From JBNKWA01 sp050299555 (GTDB lineage: Bacteria; Pseudomonadota; Alphaproteobacteria; Rhodobacterales; Rhodobacteraceae): a DNA stretch of 64,000 nucleotides. The notes under the pieces were generated by a model. The model did no database searches. It was not told the origin of the DNA and saw nothing but the letters and a program-made list of their open reading frames with translations. Where the stretch lies: contig JBNKWA010000072.1 of assembly GCA_050299555.1 (NCBI GenBank), positions 3,648-67,647 of the forward strand. The letters run 5' to 3'. The position numbers and the translations under genes were made by a program. This document shows positions 34,245-42,781 of the stretch, one piece after another (position 1 is the stretch's first letter; each line of letters begins with the position of its first letter).

Positions 34245-36956
34245 TCAGGCGACGTCGAAGCCGAAGTCGGTCGTCTCGGTGTTCCAGCCCTCGATGTCGA
34301 ACTCCTCGTCGAACAGCGTTGCCAGCCGCACGTCCTCGAGCAGCGAGAAGGTGTCGCCGAACAGGAACTGGTCATTGTTGCCGTCGACCGAGGGGATCAG
34401 CCCGTCGAACAGGCTGAAGGTTGGCCCGTCGAAGAAGTCCGAGGTGATGCTGCCGGTCAGGCGCAGAAGACCGGCGAACAGGTCGAGGTCGAGCCCGAGC
34501 CAGGAATCGTTGGCGAAAAGCGCGTCCATGTCGACATCCACCGACACGTCCACCAGCCCGTCGGCATTGCCGTCCACGTCGGGATCGAAGGCCGAGGTGG
34601 TGGGCGTGTTGATGGTGATGTCGTCGCCAAGCTTGAAGCCGGTGATGGTCGAGCCATCCTCGAGCGTGGCGATCAGCGGCAGATCGACGATGGAAAGCGA
34701 GAAATCCTGGACCGCCTTCAGCGTGGTGATCAGGTCCACCGCCACCAGGTCCCAGGTGATCTCGTATCCCAGGAGGTTGACGCCGGCGCCGGCGATGTCG
34801 ATCCCGAAGCCGTCCTCGATGGTCTCGCCGAAGCTGATCGGAACACCGGTTGCCGCGCCGATGATCTCGGCCACGATGGCGTCGACATCGACCGTCAGCA
34901 CCGCCACGTCGTCCTCGCCCGAGCTTTCCAGCACGTTCGGGTCGGCGGTCGGCGTGCCGGTGGTGTTGATGACCGGGAAGCCGAGGCTGAGCGACCCGAA
35001 GCCGCCAAGGTCGATATCGTCGATGGACAGGTCCGAGCCGTCGGCGTCGAAGATGTTGAAGCCCGGCTCGCCCTCGTGCCCGGTGAAGCCGGCGATGTTG
35101 CCGGTATCGATGTTCCAGACGTTGAAGCTGGTACCGCCGCCGAAGGTGGACGAGGTGATCCCGATATTCAGGTCGGTATCGAGGTCGAAGACGAAGTCGA
35201 GCCCGAAATTCACGTTCGGCGACATGGTCGAGAAGGTGGCGCCGCCATCGACCGAGTAAACGCTGCCCACGGTGAAGGTCTCGCCGTTCTCCACCTGCCG
35301 CGGCGCGGTGAACATCACGTCGACCGGAACCGAGGCATCGACCTCGCCCGAGTTGAACGAGAAGTAGGGCTGCAGGCCGACCTTGGCCGCGAAGGAGCCG
35401 GTGGTCGACAGCCCCGGCGTGGTGATCGAGCTCGGCAGGTCGACATCGTGGTCGCAATCGCCGCCGAAGATCTCGGCGATGCCGCAGCCGATATCGGCCA
35501 GAACCTGGCCCACCGCTTCGATGGCATCGAGCAGCCCTTCGAGCACCGAGCCGCTAAAGGTGTGCTGCGGGACGATGGTGGCGTTGAGGCTTTGCACACC
35601 GGTGTCAAAGCCGAAGAACGGCAGTTCGGGCTGGAACATCAGCGCCTCGCCGGTACCGAACATCGACTGGTCGTTGGTCACGAACAGCAGGCTGTCGCTG
35701 GTGACCACCGGCGCGTCGTCGCTGCCGATAACGGTAATGGTGACCGTCTTGGGGTCCGATGTGTCGGACTCTTCGGTTCCCGTCGGGCTGGTGCCGACGC
35801 CGCTGTCGTCCATGGCCACGTACTGGAACGTCACGTCCCGGGTCTCGCCGGAATCGAGGAACTGGAAGTTGTCCAGCGGATTGAAGGTGAAGGTCCCGTC
35901 GCCGTTGTTGGTGACCGCCCCGTACTGGTTGCCGAAGGCGTCGGTGGGGTCGGAAACGATGACGAAGGACAGCACGTCGCCGTCGTCGATATCGGTGCCG
36001 ACGAAACTCCCCGTCACGCCGTCGCCGACAAGGGTGGGATCGTGCGGATCGCTGGCATCGTCCTCGCCGACAACCGCCGCGACGTCGAAGGCGACCGGCT
36101 GGTCGTTCTGCCCATCGATGGTCAGCACGACGTCGGCGGTGGCCAGATCGCCTACGGTCGACACCGTCTCATAGGTAAAGCTGTAGGTCTTGATATCGTC
36201 ATGGGCCAGCCGGTCCACGTCGGCCCCGTCGGCGACGAAGGTGGCAAAGCCGTCATCGCTCACCGTGAGCGTGCCCAGCGCCAGCCCGTCGATGACGATA
36301 TTGCGCTGGAACCCGCCAGCGATGGCGGTCAGATCGCCGGCATCGTCGACAACCGAGATGACCGTCTTGCGGCTGCCGTCGGCCTGGGTGCCGTTGGTGT
36401 CGTTGGCCAGAAGGTCCGAGGTGCCCTGGTCGTTCTCGTCCACCTCCCAGGCATCGTTGCGGGCCACGCCGCTGGCATCGCCGGCAATCTTGGCGCCATC
36501 GTCCCGCGCCTCCTCGGTGCCCACCGAAGTGTAGCGAATGCCGAAATCGGCCAGATCGAGGCTGTCGAGCGACAGCGGGCCGGTGGCCGATGACAGGATG
36601 AAACTCGTCGAGGTGATATCGTCCTGGCCAATTCCTTCGGTGCCGAATTCCACGCCGACATCGAACTTGCCCTGCTCGTGCACCACGTCGCCCTTGACGT
36701 TGGCATCGCCCTGGACCCGGTCGATCGACTGCTCGCCAAAGGCGGTACCGGTCACCGTGCCATCGGCGCTGGTGATGGAAAGTCCGGCGCTGTCCGCATC
36801 GACCGCGCTGAGGTCAAAGAACAGCCCGCGCAGGTCACCAAGCAGTGCGCCGCCAAGGGCCATGATCTCGAAGCTGAGCGTGCCGTCGCTCAGCTCGGTG
36901 ATTTCCACAAGGGTATCGACCGGTCCCTCGACCGTGAAGGTGATGCTGCGCGCCAA
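34245..36956 (-). CDS. Large acidic VCBS/cadherin-like surface or secreted protein
   Basis: 903 residues from the TTG start. Strongly acidic and beta-rich, with Asp/Gly/Thr-dense segments. Two VCBS-like repeats are visible at about 200-300 (VISVVDDAGDLTAI ending VVLTIDGQNDQPVAFD) and 305-420 (GDGTFTFNPLDNFQFLDSGE ending VTITVIGSDDAPVVTSD). The remaining 480 residues are unassigned beta-rich sequence. There is no N-terminal Sec signal, which fits type I secretion or autonomous export, but I see no RTX nonapeptides and no transporter nearby. TTG 36956 is chosen because GGGAGG sits 7 bases before it; the upstream ATG 36998 has no ribosome site. Confidence 0.75.
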   Translation of the reverse strand: MARSITFTVEGPVDTLVEITELSDGTLSFEIMALGGALLGDLRGLFFDLSAVDADSAGLSITSADGTVTGTAFGEQSIDRVQGDANVKGDVVHEQGKFDVGVEFGTEGIGQDDITSTSFILSSATGPLSLDSLDLADFGIRYTSVGTEEARDDGAKIAGDASGVARNDAWEVDENDQGTSDLLANDTNGTQADGSRKTVISVVDDAGDLTAIAGGFQRNIVIDGLALGTLTVSDDGFATFVADGADVDRLAHDDIKTYSFTYETVSTVGDLATADVVLTIDGQNDQPVAFDVAAVVGEDDASDPHDPTLVGDGVTGSFVGTDIDDGDVLSFVIVSDPTDAFGNQYGAVTNNGDGTFTFNPLDNFQFLDSGETRDVTFQYVAMDDSGVGTSPTGTEESDTSDPKTVTITVIGSDDAPVVTSDSLLFVTNDQSMFGTGEALMFQPELPFFGFDTGVQSLNATIVPQHTFSGSVLEGLLDAIEAVGQVLADIGCGIAEIFGGDCDHDVDLPSSITTPGLSTTGSFAAKVGLQPYFSFNSGEVDASVPVDVMFTAPRQVENGETFTVGSVYSVDGGATFSTMSPNVNFGLDFVFDLDTDLNIGITSSTFGGGTSFNVWNIDTGNIAGFTGHEGEPGFNIFDADGSDLSIDDIDLGGFGSLSLGFPVINTTGTPTADPNVLESSGEDDVAVLTVDVDAIVAEIIGAATGVPISFGETIEDGFGIDIAGAGVNLLGYEITWDLVAVDLITTLKAVQDFSLSIVDLPLIATLEDGSTITGFKLGDDITINTPTTSAFDPDVDGNADGLVDVSVDVDMDALFANDSWLGLDLDLFAGLLRLTGSITSDFFDGPTFSLFDGLIPSVDGNNDQFLFGDTFSLLEDVRLATLFDEEFDIEGWNTETTDFGFDVA

Positions 36957-37322
36957 CTGTTTTCCTCCCAGGGTTGTAGTTTTTCTTGAAAACACCATGC
37001 ATTAAAAAAGGCTAAATTTGTAGTTTTCTTTCGCGCTTGTCCGCGGTCACGTCCAGCCAGCGTGCGGTTCGAATGGTCCGGACGTCCGCTTCGGCGCTTC
37101 ACGCAGCGTCCAGAAGCCTGATTTTGCAGCAAAAAAACGCCGCTGGCGACTCTGGCGGTCCGGGGCGTCACCGAGGCCATGAGGCGGATCAGGTCACAGC
37201 GAACCGAGGCGCAAACGCCGCCCCGCGCACACGGCGCCGGCCGGAACGGCGAGGGCCGCCCCATCACCAGGCTGCGGCGACGGGACGGCCCACTATCGAA
37301 ATAGTTGTCGGTCGGCGGCCGG
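36957..37322. other. Gap with AT-rich leader of the VCBS gene
   Basis: 366 bases. The 80 bases next to the VCBS gene are AT-rich and probably hold its promoter and leader. They contain a direct repeat, TTGTAGTTTTTCTT at 36974 and TTGTAGTTTTCTT at 37018. The rest is GC-rich and shows nothing recognisable. The missing tupB and tupC genes are not here. Confidence 0.5.
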
Positions 37323-38138
37323 TCAGTCCACGGCGTTGGGATAGAAAAGCTGCTGCCCGTCGATCTTGAAGTCGGCGATCAGCTGCTGGCCGTGCTCGCC
37401 GGTCAGCCAATCGATGAACGTCTGCCCCGCCTCGACCTTCACATGCGGGTACTTCTCGGGGTTCACCAGGATGATGCCGTACTGGTTGAACAGCGCCGGA
37501 TCACCCTCGAACAGAATCTTGCTCTCGCCCTTGTCCGCATAGGCCGCCCAGGTGGCCCGATCCGACAGGGTGTAGCCGCCCAGCTCGACGGCGATGCGGA
37601 TGGTCGCGCCCATGCCCGAGCCGGTCTCGCGATACCACTCCTGCCCGGCCGGCGCGGCGCCAATCCGGGACCACAGGGCCAACTCGGCCTTGTTGGTGCC
37701 CGAATCGTCGCCGCGCGAGACAAACGGAGCGGCCCCCACCGCCAGCCTTTTCAGGGCATCCTCCAACCCATCCGCCTCGGCCAGTCCGGCCGGATCGCTG
37801 GACGGGCCGATCAGGACGAAATCGTTGTACATCAGGTCCTTGCGCTCGACGCCAAAGCCGTCAGCGACGAACTTCTCCTCGTCCGGCTTGGCGTGAACCA
37901 AGAGCACGTCGGCATCGCCGTTTGCGGCATTGCGGATCGCCTGCCCGGTGCCCACCGCCACCACATTGACCTTGATCCCGGTCTCTCCGGTGAAGATCGG
38001 CAGGATATAGTCGTAAAAGCCGGAATTGTCGGTGGACGTGGTCGACTGGACGAGGATAGCGTCGTCCTGAGCCATGACCGGAACCGGCGACAATAGGGCC
38101 AGAACGGCCGCAAACTTCAGCAATTGGCGACGAAACAT
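37323..38138 (-). CDS. tupA: Tungstate ABC transporter substrate-binding protein TupA
   Basis: 271 residues; signal peptide cleaved about after PVMA. The mature N-terminus has the TupA oxyanion-binding signature VQSTTSTDNSGFYDYI, and SRGDDSGTN and ETGSGMG supply further ligand contacts. It binds tungstate selectively over molybdate. ATG 38138 is favoured over 38144: GGGGAG lies 8 bases before the first and only 2 before the second. The membrane and ATPase subunits TupB and TupC are not adjacent. A 24-base ModE-type palindrome directly precedes the gene and a ModE-type regulator is divergent. Confidence 0.9.
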   Translation of the reverse strand: MFRRQLLKFAAVLALLSPVPVMAQDDAILVQSTTSTDNSGFYDYILPIFTGETGIKVNVVAVGTGQAIRNAANGDADVLLVHAKPDEEKFVADGFGVERKDLMYNDFVLIGPSSDPAGLAEADGLEDALKRLAVGAAPFVSRGDDSGTNKAELALWSRIGAAPAGQEWYRETGSGMGATIRIAVELGGYTLSDRATWAAYADKGESKILFEGDPALFNQYGIILVNPEKYPHVKVEAGQTFIDWLTGEHGQQLIADFKIDGQQLFYPNAVD

Positions 38139-38151
38139 TCGCATCGCTCCC

Positions 38152-38175
38152 CGTTATGATGATTTGAGCATAACG
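38152..38175. promoter_or_regulatory. ModE/TunR-type oxyanion operator between tupA and its regulator
   Basis: Perfect inverted repeat CGTTATG-N10-CATAACG, 24 bases in all. This is the same outline and length as the E. coli ModE site before modA (CGTTAT...ATAACG). It lies between the divergent tupA and ModE-type genes, so metal-loaded regulator could shut off both. Confidence 0.75.
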
Positions 38176-38228
38176 TATAGCCGCGGTTGCGGAAGGGGCA
38201 ACTGGATTTTGGTAGGGGGTCCCGGATC

Positions 38229-38612
38229 GTGACCGGGGCGCGCCGCAAGCCGGTCCCCGAAGGGGTGCACGCCAAACCGGGGCTGCGGGTGAAGTATTTC
38301 ATCCGCGAGGACATGATCGGCGCCGGCAAGATCGAGCTTCTGCGCCAGATCGCCGAAACCGGGTCGATCTCGGCCGCGGCGCGGACCATGGGCATGGGCT
38401 ACCGCCGCGCCTGGTTCCTGCTCGACTCCCTGCAATCGTGCTTTGACGGGCCGCTGGTGGTCACCGAACGCGGCGGCAAGGCAAGCGGCGGGGCTAGGCT
38501 GACACCGCTCGGGCAGGAGCTGATCACCCGCCACGCCACCATGCAGGCGCAAGTCTCGGGGACCGCAGCCGACTTTCTCGCCTGGCTGGGCCAGCGGCAG
38601 CGCCGCGACTAG
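38229..38612 (+). CDS. ModE-type winged-helix regulator without metal-binding domain (tup locus)
   Basis: 127 residues. The ModE/LysR-like helix-turn-helix is clear: IGAGKIELLRQIAETGSISAAARTMGMGYRRAWFLLDSL, then the wing (VTERGGKASGGARLTPLGQEL). It stops where ModE would continue into its TOBE (molbindin) domains, so oxyanion sensing must use another route or partner. GTG 38229 has GGGGG about 9 bases upstream; a TTG at 38187 is also in frame. Divergent from tupA across the 24-base palindrome. Confidence 0.82.
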   Translation: MTGARRKPVPEGVHAKPGLRVKYFIREDMIGAGKIELLRQIAETGSISAAARTMGMGYRRAWFLLDSLQSCFDGPLVVTERGGKASGGARLTPLGQELITRHATMQAQVSGTAADFLAWLGQRQRRD

Positions 38613-38621
38613 ACCGGTGAT

Positions 38622-39527
38622 CTACTCGGCCGCCATCCGCGCCGGCGCACCATAGGCGGTGCGGATCATGCCGGCCAGCGCCTCCACCGGCAGGCCGCTG
38701 GCACCGCTGCAGCGATAGAGGTTGATGCGCATGCCGGGCAGCGGCGGCAGCGTGCCGTCGTCCGGCACCGGCTCGACATCCTCGGGCTGCGTGCCCCGCA
38801 GCAGCACGCCGACGGCAAGATCGGCGGCGACCGTCACCTCGATGGCGCGGTCCGAACCGGTATCGACCGCCAGCTCCCAGGGGATGCCGGCCTGGTCCAG
38901 CGCCTCGCGCGCGATCGGCCGGAAGATGCAGTTGGCGCTCGATGCGATCCGCAGCGGCCGGCTCTTCCATGCCGTGCCGCCCACCGCGCCGATCCAGGTC
39001 AGCGGGATCACCGCAAGGGTCTCGCCGCCGGAATCGATCTCGCGCTCGGTGGTCAGGAACAGGTCCAGCTCGCCGCGCTCGGCCAGGACCTTCAGGTTGT
39101 TGGTGTGCGACGAGACCAGATGCAGCTTGACGCGCGGATATTCGCAGGCCAGCCGGCGCATGATCTGCGGCATGTGCGGATAGACGATGTCACAGGGCAC
39201 ACCCAGGCGAAGCTCGCCCTCGAAGCCGTCGTCTATCATCCGCGCCCAGATCTCGTCGTTCAGGGCCAGCATCCGCTGGCCATAGGTCAATAGCTGCTCG
39301 CCCTGCGGGGTGGTGGTGATGCCGCGGCCGGAGCGGTCGAGCAGCGGCTGGCCCAGCGCCTCCTCCAGCCGCTTGAGCTGCATCGACACCGCCGATTGCG
39401 TCAGGTTCAGCACCCGCGCGGCGCGGGTGACACCGCCGGTCTCGGCGACGGTCACGAACGAGCGCAGGGCGGTGAGATCGAGGTTTCGCGACATATCAAG
39501 ATCCGTGATCGCATCCGTGACAAACAT
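38622..39527 (-). CDS. LysR-family transcriptional regulator
   Basis: 301 residues: N-terminal helix-turn-helix (LTALRSFVTVAETGGVTRAARVLNLTQSAVSMQLKRLEEALG) and the C-terminal effector-binding domain. Start 39527 has AAGGGA at good distance. It is divergent from the DUF1127 gene, so that gene is the obvious first target, together with the regulator itself. Effector unknown. It ends 9 bases from the convergent ModE-type gene. Confidence 0.9.
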   Translation of the reverse strand: MFVTDAITDLDMSRNLDLTALRSFVTVAETGGVTRAARVLNLTQSAVSMQLKRLEEALGQPLLDRSGRGITTTPQGEQLLTYGQRMLALNDEIWARMIDDGFEGELRLGVPCDIVYPHMPQIMRRLACEYPRVKLHLVSSHTNNLKVLAERGELDLFLTTEREIDSGGETLAVIPLTWIGAVGGTAWKSRPLRIASSANCIFRPIAREALDQAGIPWELAVDTGSDRAIEVTVAADLAVGVLLRGTQPEDVEPVPDDGTLPPLPGMRINLYRCSGASGLPVEALAGMIRTAYGAPARMAAE

Positions 39528-39549
39528 TCGTTTCCCTTATGCGCCAGGC

Positions 39550-39565
39550 CTTGTCATATATCAAG
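39550..39565. promoter_or_regulatory. Possible LysR-type binding site
   Basis: CTTG-TCATATAT-CAAG, an interrupted inverted repeat with AT-rich centre in the gap between the LysR gene and the DUF1127 gene. It fits the T-N11-A outline of LysR sites. Confidence 0.4.
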
Positions 39566-39587
39566 CATCGAAATGAGGCGGTGAGAA

Positions 39588-39602
39588 ACATTCACCGAAT
39601 GT
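39588..39602. promoter_or_regulatory. Palindrome just before the DUF1127 ribosome site
   Basis: ACATTC-ACC-GAATGT, six-base perfect arms with a three-base centre, ending 4 bases before GGAGG. It could be an operator or a hairpin that affects translation. Confidence 0.4.
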
Positions 39603-39615
39603 GATGGAGGTTCCA

Positions 39616-39864
39616 ATGACCAACTCTGTAGCACAGCGCCAGGAATGCCTTGGCCTTGGCCGCACCCGCCCGGTCGGTGGCCCCATCGCCTCCGTCCGGT
39701 CGCTGTTCAGGCGCCTGATCGAAGCCGAGGCGCGTTGGGCCGACGCTCGCCGCCTGGCTGAGATGGACGACAGCCGGCTCGACGACATGGGGCTGTACCG
39801 GCGCCCGGACGGCCGCATCGACCGCCGTGCGGGATGGGATGCCCCGCGGCACTTCTTCCGCTGA
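39616..39864 (+). CDS. DUF1127-domain small protein
   Basis: 82 residues. The C-terminal half is the Arg-rich DUF1127 motif (FRRLIEAEARWADARRLAEMDDSRLDDMGLYR). Small DUF1127 proteins in alphaproteobacteria bind RNA or influence small-RNA and phosphate metabolism and are often stress-induced. GGAGG 6 bases upstream sets ATG 39616. Divergent from the LysR gene. Confidence 0.8.
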   Translation: MTNSVAQRQECLGLGRTRPVGGPIASVRSLFRRLIEAEARWADARRLAEMDDSRLDDMGLYRRPDGRIDRRAGWDAPRHFFR

Positions 39865-39888
39865 GGCGGCGCCCAGGCGCGCGCATCC

Positions 39889-39912
39889 CCCCTCTCCGCC
39901 CGCGGGGAGGGG
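39889..39912 (+). terminator. Hairpin after the DUF1127 gene
   Basis: CCCCTCTCC / GGGGAGGGG forms a nine-base stem (one G-T pair) with a six-base loop, 25 bases past the stop. No T-tract follows, so termination strength is uncertain. Confidence 0.45.
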
Positions 39913-39962
39913 AAACCCGATCGCCGGTGAGGTTCAGCCGCCAGCAAACGGTCGCTGAAAGC

Positions 39963-40016
39963 GTCCCACAAGGACATCAATGAAATCAATTGGTTACGTG
40001 GCGTCCCCATGGGGAC
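39963..40016. repeat. GTCCCC element E
   Basis: Degenerate left half-site GTCCCAC (39963), spacer with GAAATCAATTGG, then the palindrome GTCCCCATGGGGAC (40003-40016). The whole 350-base gap 39865-40214 holds this element, element F, a GC-rich core with TGATCGCGCC, and no gene. Confidence 0.7.
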
Positions 40017-40113
40017 GCTTCCTCCGCCGGGCCTGATCGCGCCTGGCAGCGCCCCACCCGGCCGTCCGGCGCGCGCCGGCGCGACGAATTCGGAATCCCG
40101 GTGTCCGCGGACC

Positions 40114-40169
40114 GTCCCCACGGCATATTCAGATAAATCAACCAGTTGACCCCCCGTCCCCATGGGGAC
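40114..40169. repeat. GTCCCC element F
   Basis: Half-site GTCCCCAC (40114), AT-rich spacer (CATATTCAGATAAATCAACC), TTGAC, then GTCCCCATGGGGAC (40156-40169). It ends 45 bases from the modC stop. Confidence 0.78.
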
Positions 40170-40214
40170 GCCTGGTTGGGGTCAATTTCGGGCCAGGCCG
40201 TCGCGCGCGTCAGC

Positions 40215-41279
40215 TCAGTCCACCGGCCCCACGGCAACCGATTTCAGCACCGCCCAGCATCGCAGCCCGGGCCTCAGCATCATCACCCCGGCCGAGCGCC
40301 GGGTGACCCGCGCCACCAGCGGCACGCCGCCGCAATCGAGCCCGACGCTGATGCCGGCTCCCTCGGCGGGCCCCAGCCCACGCACCGTTGCCGGCAGATG
40401 ATTGAGCGCGCTCAGGCCCTGAGGCTCGCCGAGCGCCAGGATCACGTCCTTGGCCCAGATCCTGAGCCGGACCTCGGCACCCGGTTCGGCCCGGATGCCG
40501 CCGACCCAAAGGCGCCCCGCCGCCGCCTGCAACTCGGCCAGCCCGTCCGCATGGTGCGCCACCACCCGCGCCGGCAACAGCCCGCCCAACTCGCCCGGGC
40601 CGAGCAGCGCCGCCGCCTGCGGATCGCCGAGAAGGTCGCCCACCGGGCCGCCTCCGGTCACCCGGCCGCCGGCCATCAGCACGACCTCACCGGCCAGTGC
40701 GGCCAGTTCGGCCACCGCGTGGGTGACATAAAGGATCGGCACCCCGGCAATGTCGCGCACCCGCTCGATCAGCCCCAGGATCTCGGTGCGCGCGGCGGCA
40801 TCCAGCGCCGCCAGCGGCTCGTCGAGCATCAACAGCCGCGGCGCCGACATCAGCGCCCGGCCGATGGCCACCCGCTGCCGCTCGCCCCCCGACAGCGTCG
40901 CCGGGCGCCGCGCCATGAGCGGCTCCAGCCCCAGCGCCGCCAGCACCGGCTCGGGATCGACGGCCTCCGCCGCCCGCCGCCGGGCATAGGCGAGATTGCC
41001 GGCGACCGAGAGGTGCGCAAACAGCCGCGCATCCTGAAAGACAAAGCCGATGCGCCGCCGATGCGGCGGCAGCGGCCGGCCCTCCCCCTGCCAGGTCTCG
41101 GCCCCGAAGCTGACCCTGCCCGCGGCCGGCTCCAGCCCGGCGATGGCCCGCAGAAGCGTGCTCTTGCCGGCACCGCTGCGGCCGAAGATCGCCGTCAGCC
41201 CGTGGGCGGGAAAGTCGTGCCGCACCGCCAGCCCGAAACCCGGCCGCGCGACCCTGACATCCACCGACAGCCCGCTCAC
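40215..41279 (-). CDS. modC: Molybdate ABC transporter ATP-binding protein ModC
   Basis: 354 residues. ABC ATPase motifs: Walker A GRSGAGKS, Q-loop FVFQDARLF, signature LSGGERQRVAIGRAL, Walker B LLMLDEPLAALD. The C-terminal 130 residues form the TOBE (molbindin) domain that binds molybdate and can feed back on transport. GTG 41279 overlaps the modB stop as GTGA. Confidence 0.95.
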   Translation of the reverse strand: MSGLSVDVRVARPGFGLAVRHDFPAHGLTAIFGRSGAGKSTLLRAIAGLEPAAGRVSFGAETWQGEGRPLPPHRRRIGFVFQDARLFAHLSVAGNLAYARRRAAEAVDPEPVLAALGLEPLMARRPATLSGGERQRVAIGRALMSAPRLLMLDEPLAALDAAARTEILGLIERVRDIAGVPILYVTHAVAELAALAGEVVLMAGGRVTGGGPVGDLLGDPQAAALLGPGELGGLLPARVVAHHADGLAELQAAAGRLWVGGIRAEPGAEVRLRIWAKDVILALGEPQGLSALNHLPATVRGLGPAEGAGISVGLDCGGVPLVARVTRRSAGVMMLRPGLRCWAVLKSVAVGPVD

Positions 41280-41962
41280 CGCCCGCCCCAAGGGTTCCAG
41301 CGGTTCAGCCCGTAGACCGCCACCAGCATGACAAAGGCCAGAACCAGCATCAGCAGCGACATGCGCTCGGCGGCGGCATAGTCGATGGTCTCCACCTTCT
41401 CGTAGATCGCCACCGAGATCACCTTGGTCCGCCCGGGGATGTTGCCGCCCACCATCAGCACCACGCCGAACTCGCCCAGCGTGTGGGCGAAGCTCAGCAC
41501 CAGCGCGGTAACATAGCCGCGCAGGGCCAGCGGCGAGGCAACGGTGAGGAACGCATCCAGCCGCCCGGCGCCCAGCATCGCCGCGGCCTCCATCGGCGCC
41601 TCGCCCACCGCCTCGAAGGCGGCCTGCAGCGGCTGCACCGCGAACGGCAGCGAATAGATCACCGAGGCGATCACCAGCCCCGCGAACGAGAAGGTCAGCG
41701 TACCGCCGGTGACCTGCAGCCAGAGCCGCCCGACCGGCGCGGTCGGGCTGAACAGCAGCAGCAGGTAGAAACCCAGAACCGTCGGCGGCAACACCAGCGG
41801 CAGCGCGGTCACCGCCTCCACCAGCACCCGGGCCCGCGCCCGGGTCACCGACAGCCACCAGGCCAGCGGCGTCGCGATCAGGATCAGGATCAGTGCGGTC
41901 AGCCCGGCAAGCTTCAGCGTCAACCCAAGGGTCTGCACTTCATCGGGACTGAGTGGAATCAC
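41276..41962 (-). CDS. modB: Molybdate ABC transporter permease ModB
   Basis: 228 residues with five to six membrane spans and the ABC coupling loop EAAAMLGAGRLDAFLTVASPLALRGYV. It forms the membrane channel with ModC. It starts 5 bases after modA and overlaps modC by 4 bases. Confidence 0.95.
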   Translation of the reverse strand: MIPLSPDEVQTLGLTLKLAGLTALILILIATPLAWWLSVTRARARVLVEAVTALPLVLPPTVLGFYLLLLFSPTAPVGRLWLQVTGGTLTFSFAGLVIASVIYSLPFAVQPLQAAFEAVGEAPMEAAAMLGAGRLDAFLTVASPLALRGYVTALVLSFAHTLGEFGVVLMVGGNIPGRTKVISVAIYEKVETIDYAAAERMSLLMLVLAFVMLVAVYGLNRWNPWGGR

Positions 41963-41967
41963 GGGGG

Positions 41968-42723
41968 TCAGTCGACCGGATATCCGAACCGGGCAACCAC
42001 CGCCTGCGCATCGGGCCCGGCCAAATAGTCGAGCAGGGCCTTGGCCGCGGCACTGTCCGCACCGGGACCCAGCAGGACCGCATCCTGCCGGATCGGCTCA
42101 TAGAGATACTCGGGCACGATCCAGTGGCTGCCGGCGTCCTCGCCCTCCAGCCCGATGACCCCGGACAAGGCGACAAAACCGATTTCGGCCGCGCCGGCCG
42201 CGACCAGAGCCTGGGTCTGCCCCACATTCTCGCCCATCACGACACGTCCCGCCAGATCATCCCACATGCCGAGGCTCTGCAGCGCCTCGCGCGCCGCCTC
42301 ACCATAAGGTGCAAGCTCGGGATTGGCGATGGCAAGATGCCGCAGGCCCGGATCGGCGATGGCCGCCTCGGGGTCGGACCCGATGCGGCCGGCGTCGGCA
42401 CTCCACAGCACCAGGCGTCCGAAGGCATAGGTGAACCGGGTATCCGGCACCGCCAGGCCCTCGGCCTCCAGACGTTCCGGCGTGGCGGCATCGGCCGACA
42501 GCAGCACCGCGAACGGCGCGCCGGCAGCGATCTGGGCATAGAGCTTGCCGGTCGAGCCTGTCGTCGCCCGGATGCGATCGCCGGTCGCCGCCTCGAACCC
42601 GGGCCTGACCGCCTCCAGCGCCGGCGCGAAATTGGCCGCGACCGCCACCAGCACATCCTCGGCCCGCACCGGCTGCGCGGTGATGGCAACAAGAGCGCTG
42701 AACAGGGTCAGAAGCCGACGCAT
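41968..42723 (-). CDS. modA: Molybdate-binding periplasmic protein ModA
   Basis: 251 residues; signal peptide cleaved about after QPVRA. It has the ModA fold with VAVAANFAPALEAV, TTGSTGKLYAQI and MGENVGQTQALVAAGAAEIGFVALS. ATG 42723 begins the signal peptide; a Mo-box-like palindrome ends 9 bases upstream. First gene of modABC. Confidence 0.95.
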   Translation of the reverse strand: MRRLLTLFSALVAITAQPVRAEDVLVAVAANFAPALEAVRPGFEAATGDRIRATTGSTGKLYAQIAAGAPFAVLLSADAATPERLEAEGLAVPDTRFTYAFGRLVLWSADAGRIGSDPEAAIADPGLRHLAIANPELAPYGEAAREALQSLGMWDDLAGRVVMGENVGQTQALVAAGAAEIGFVALSGVIGLEGEDAGSHWIVPEYLYEPIRQDAVLLGPGADSAAAKALLDYLAGPDAQAVVARFGYPVD

Positions 42724-42731
42724 GGCGGTAC

Positions 42732-42755
42732 CGATATAGCCCACCATACATATCG
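42732..42755. promoter_or_regulatory. Mo-box-like operator upstream of modA
   Basis: CGATAT-N12-ATATCG, 24 bases, the same overall length as the tup-site palindrome and close to known alphaproteobacterial Mo-boxes. It sits directly before the modA start, consistent with repression by a ModE-type protein when molybdate is plentiful. Confidence 0.65.
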
Positions 42756-42781
42756 CCAGACTCGGGCGAGTCCCGCAAGCG

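Noticed and set aside
36957..37322. Missing tupB/tupC or a small RNA in the gap beside tupA
   Set aside because: No membrane or ABC ATPase coding signal in any frame, and no convincing promoter-terminator pair for a small RNA.
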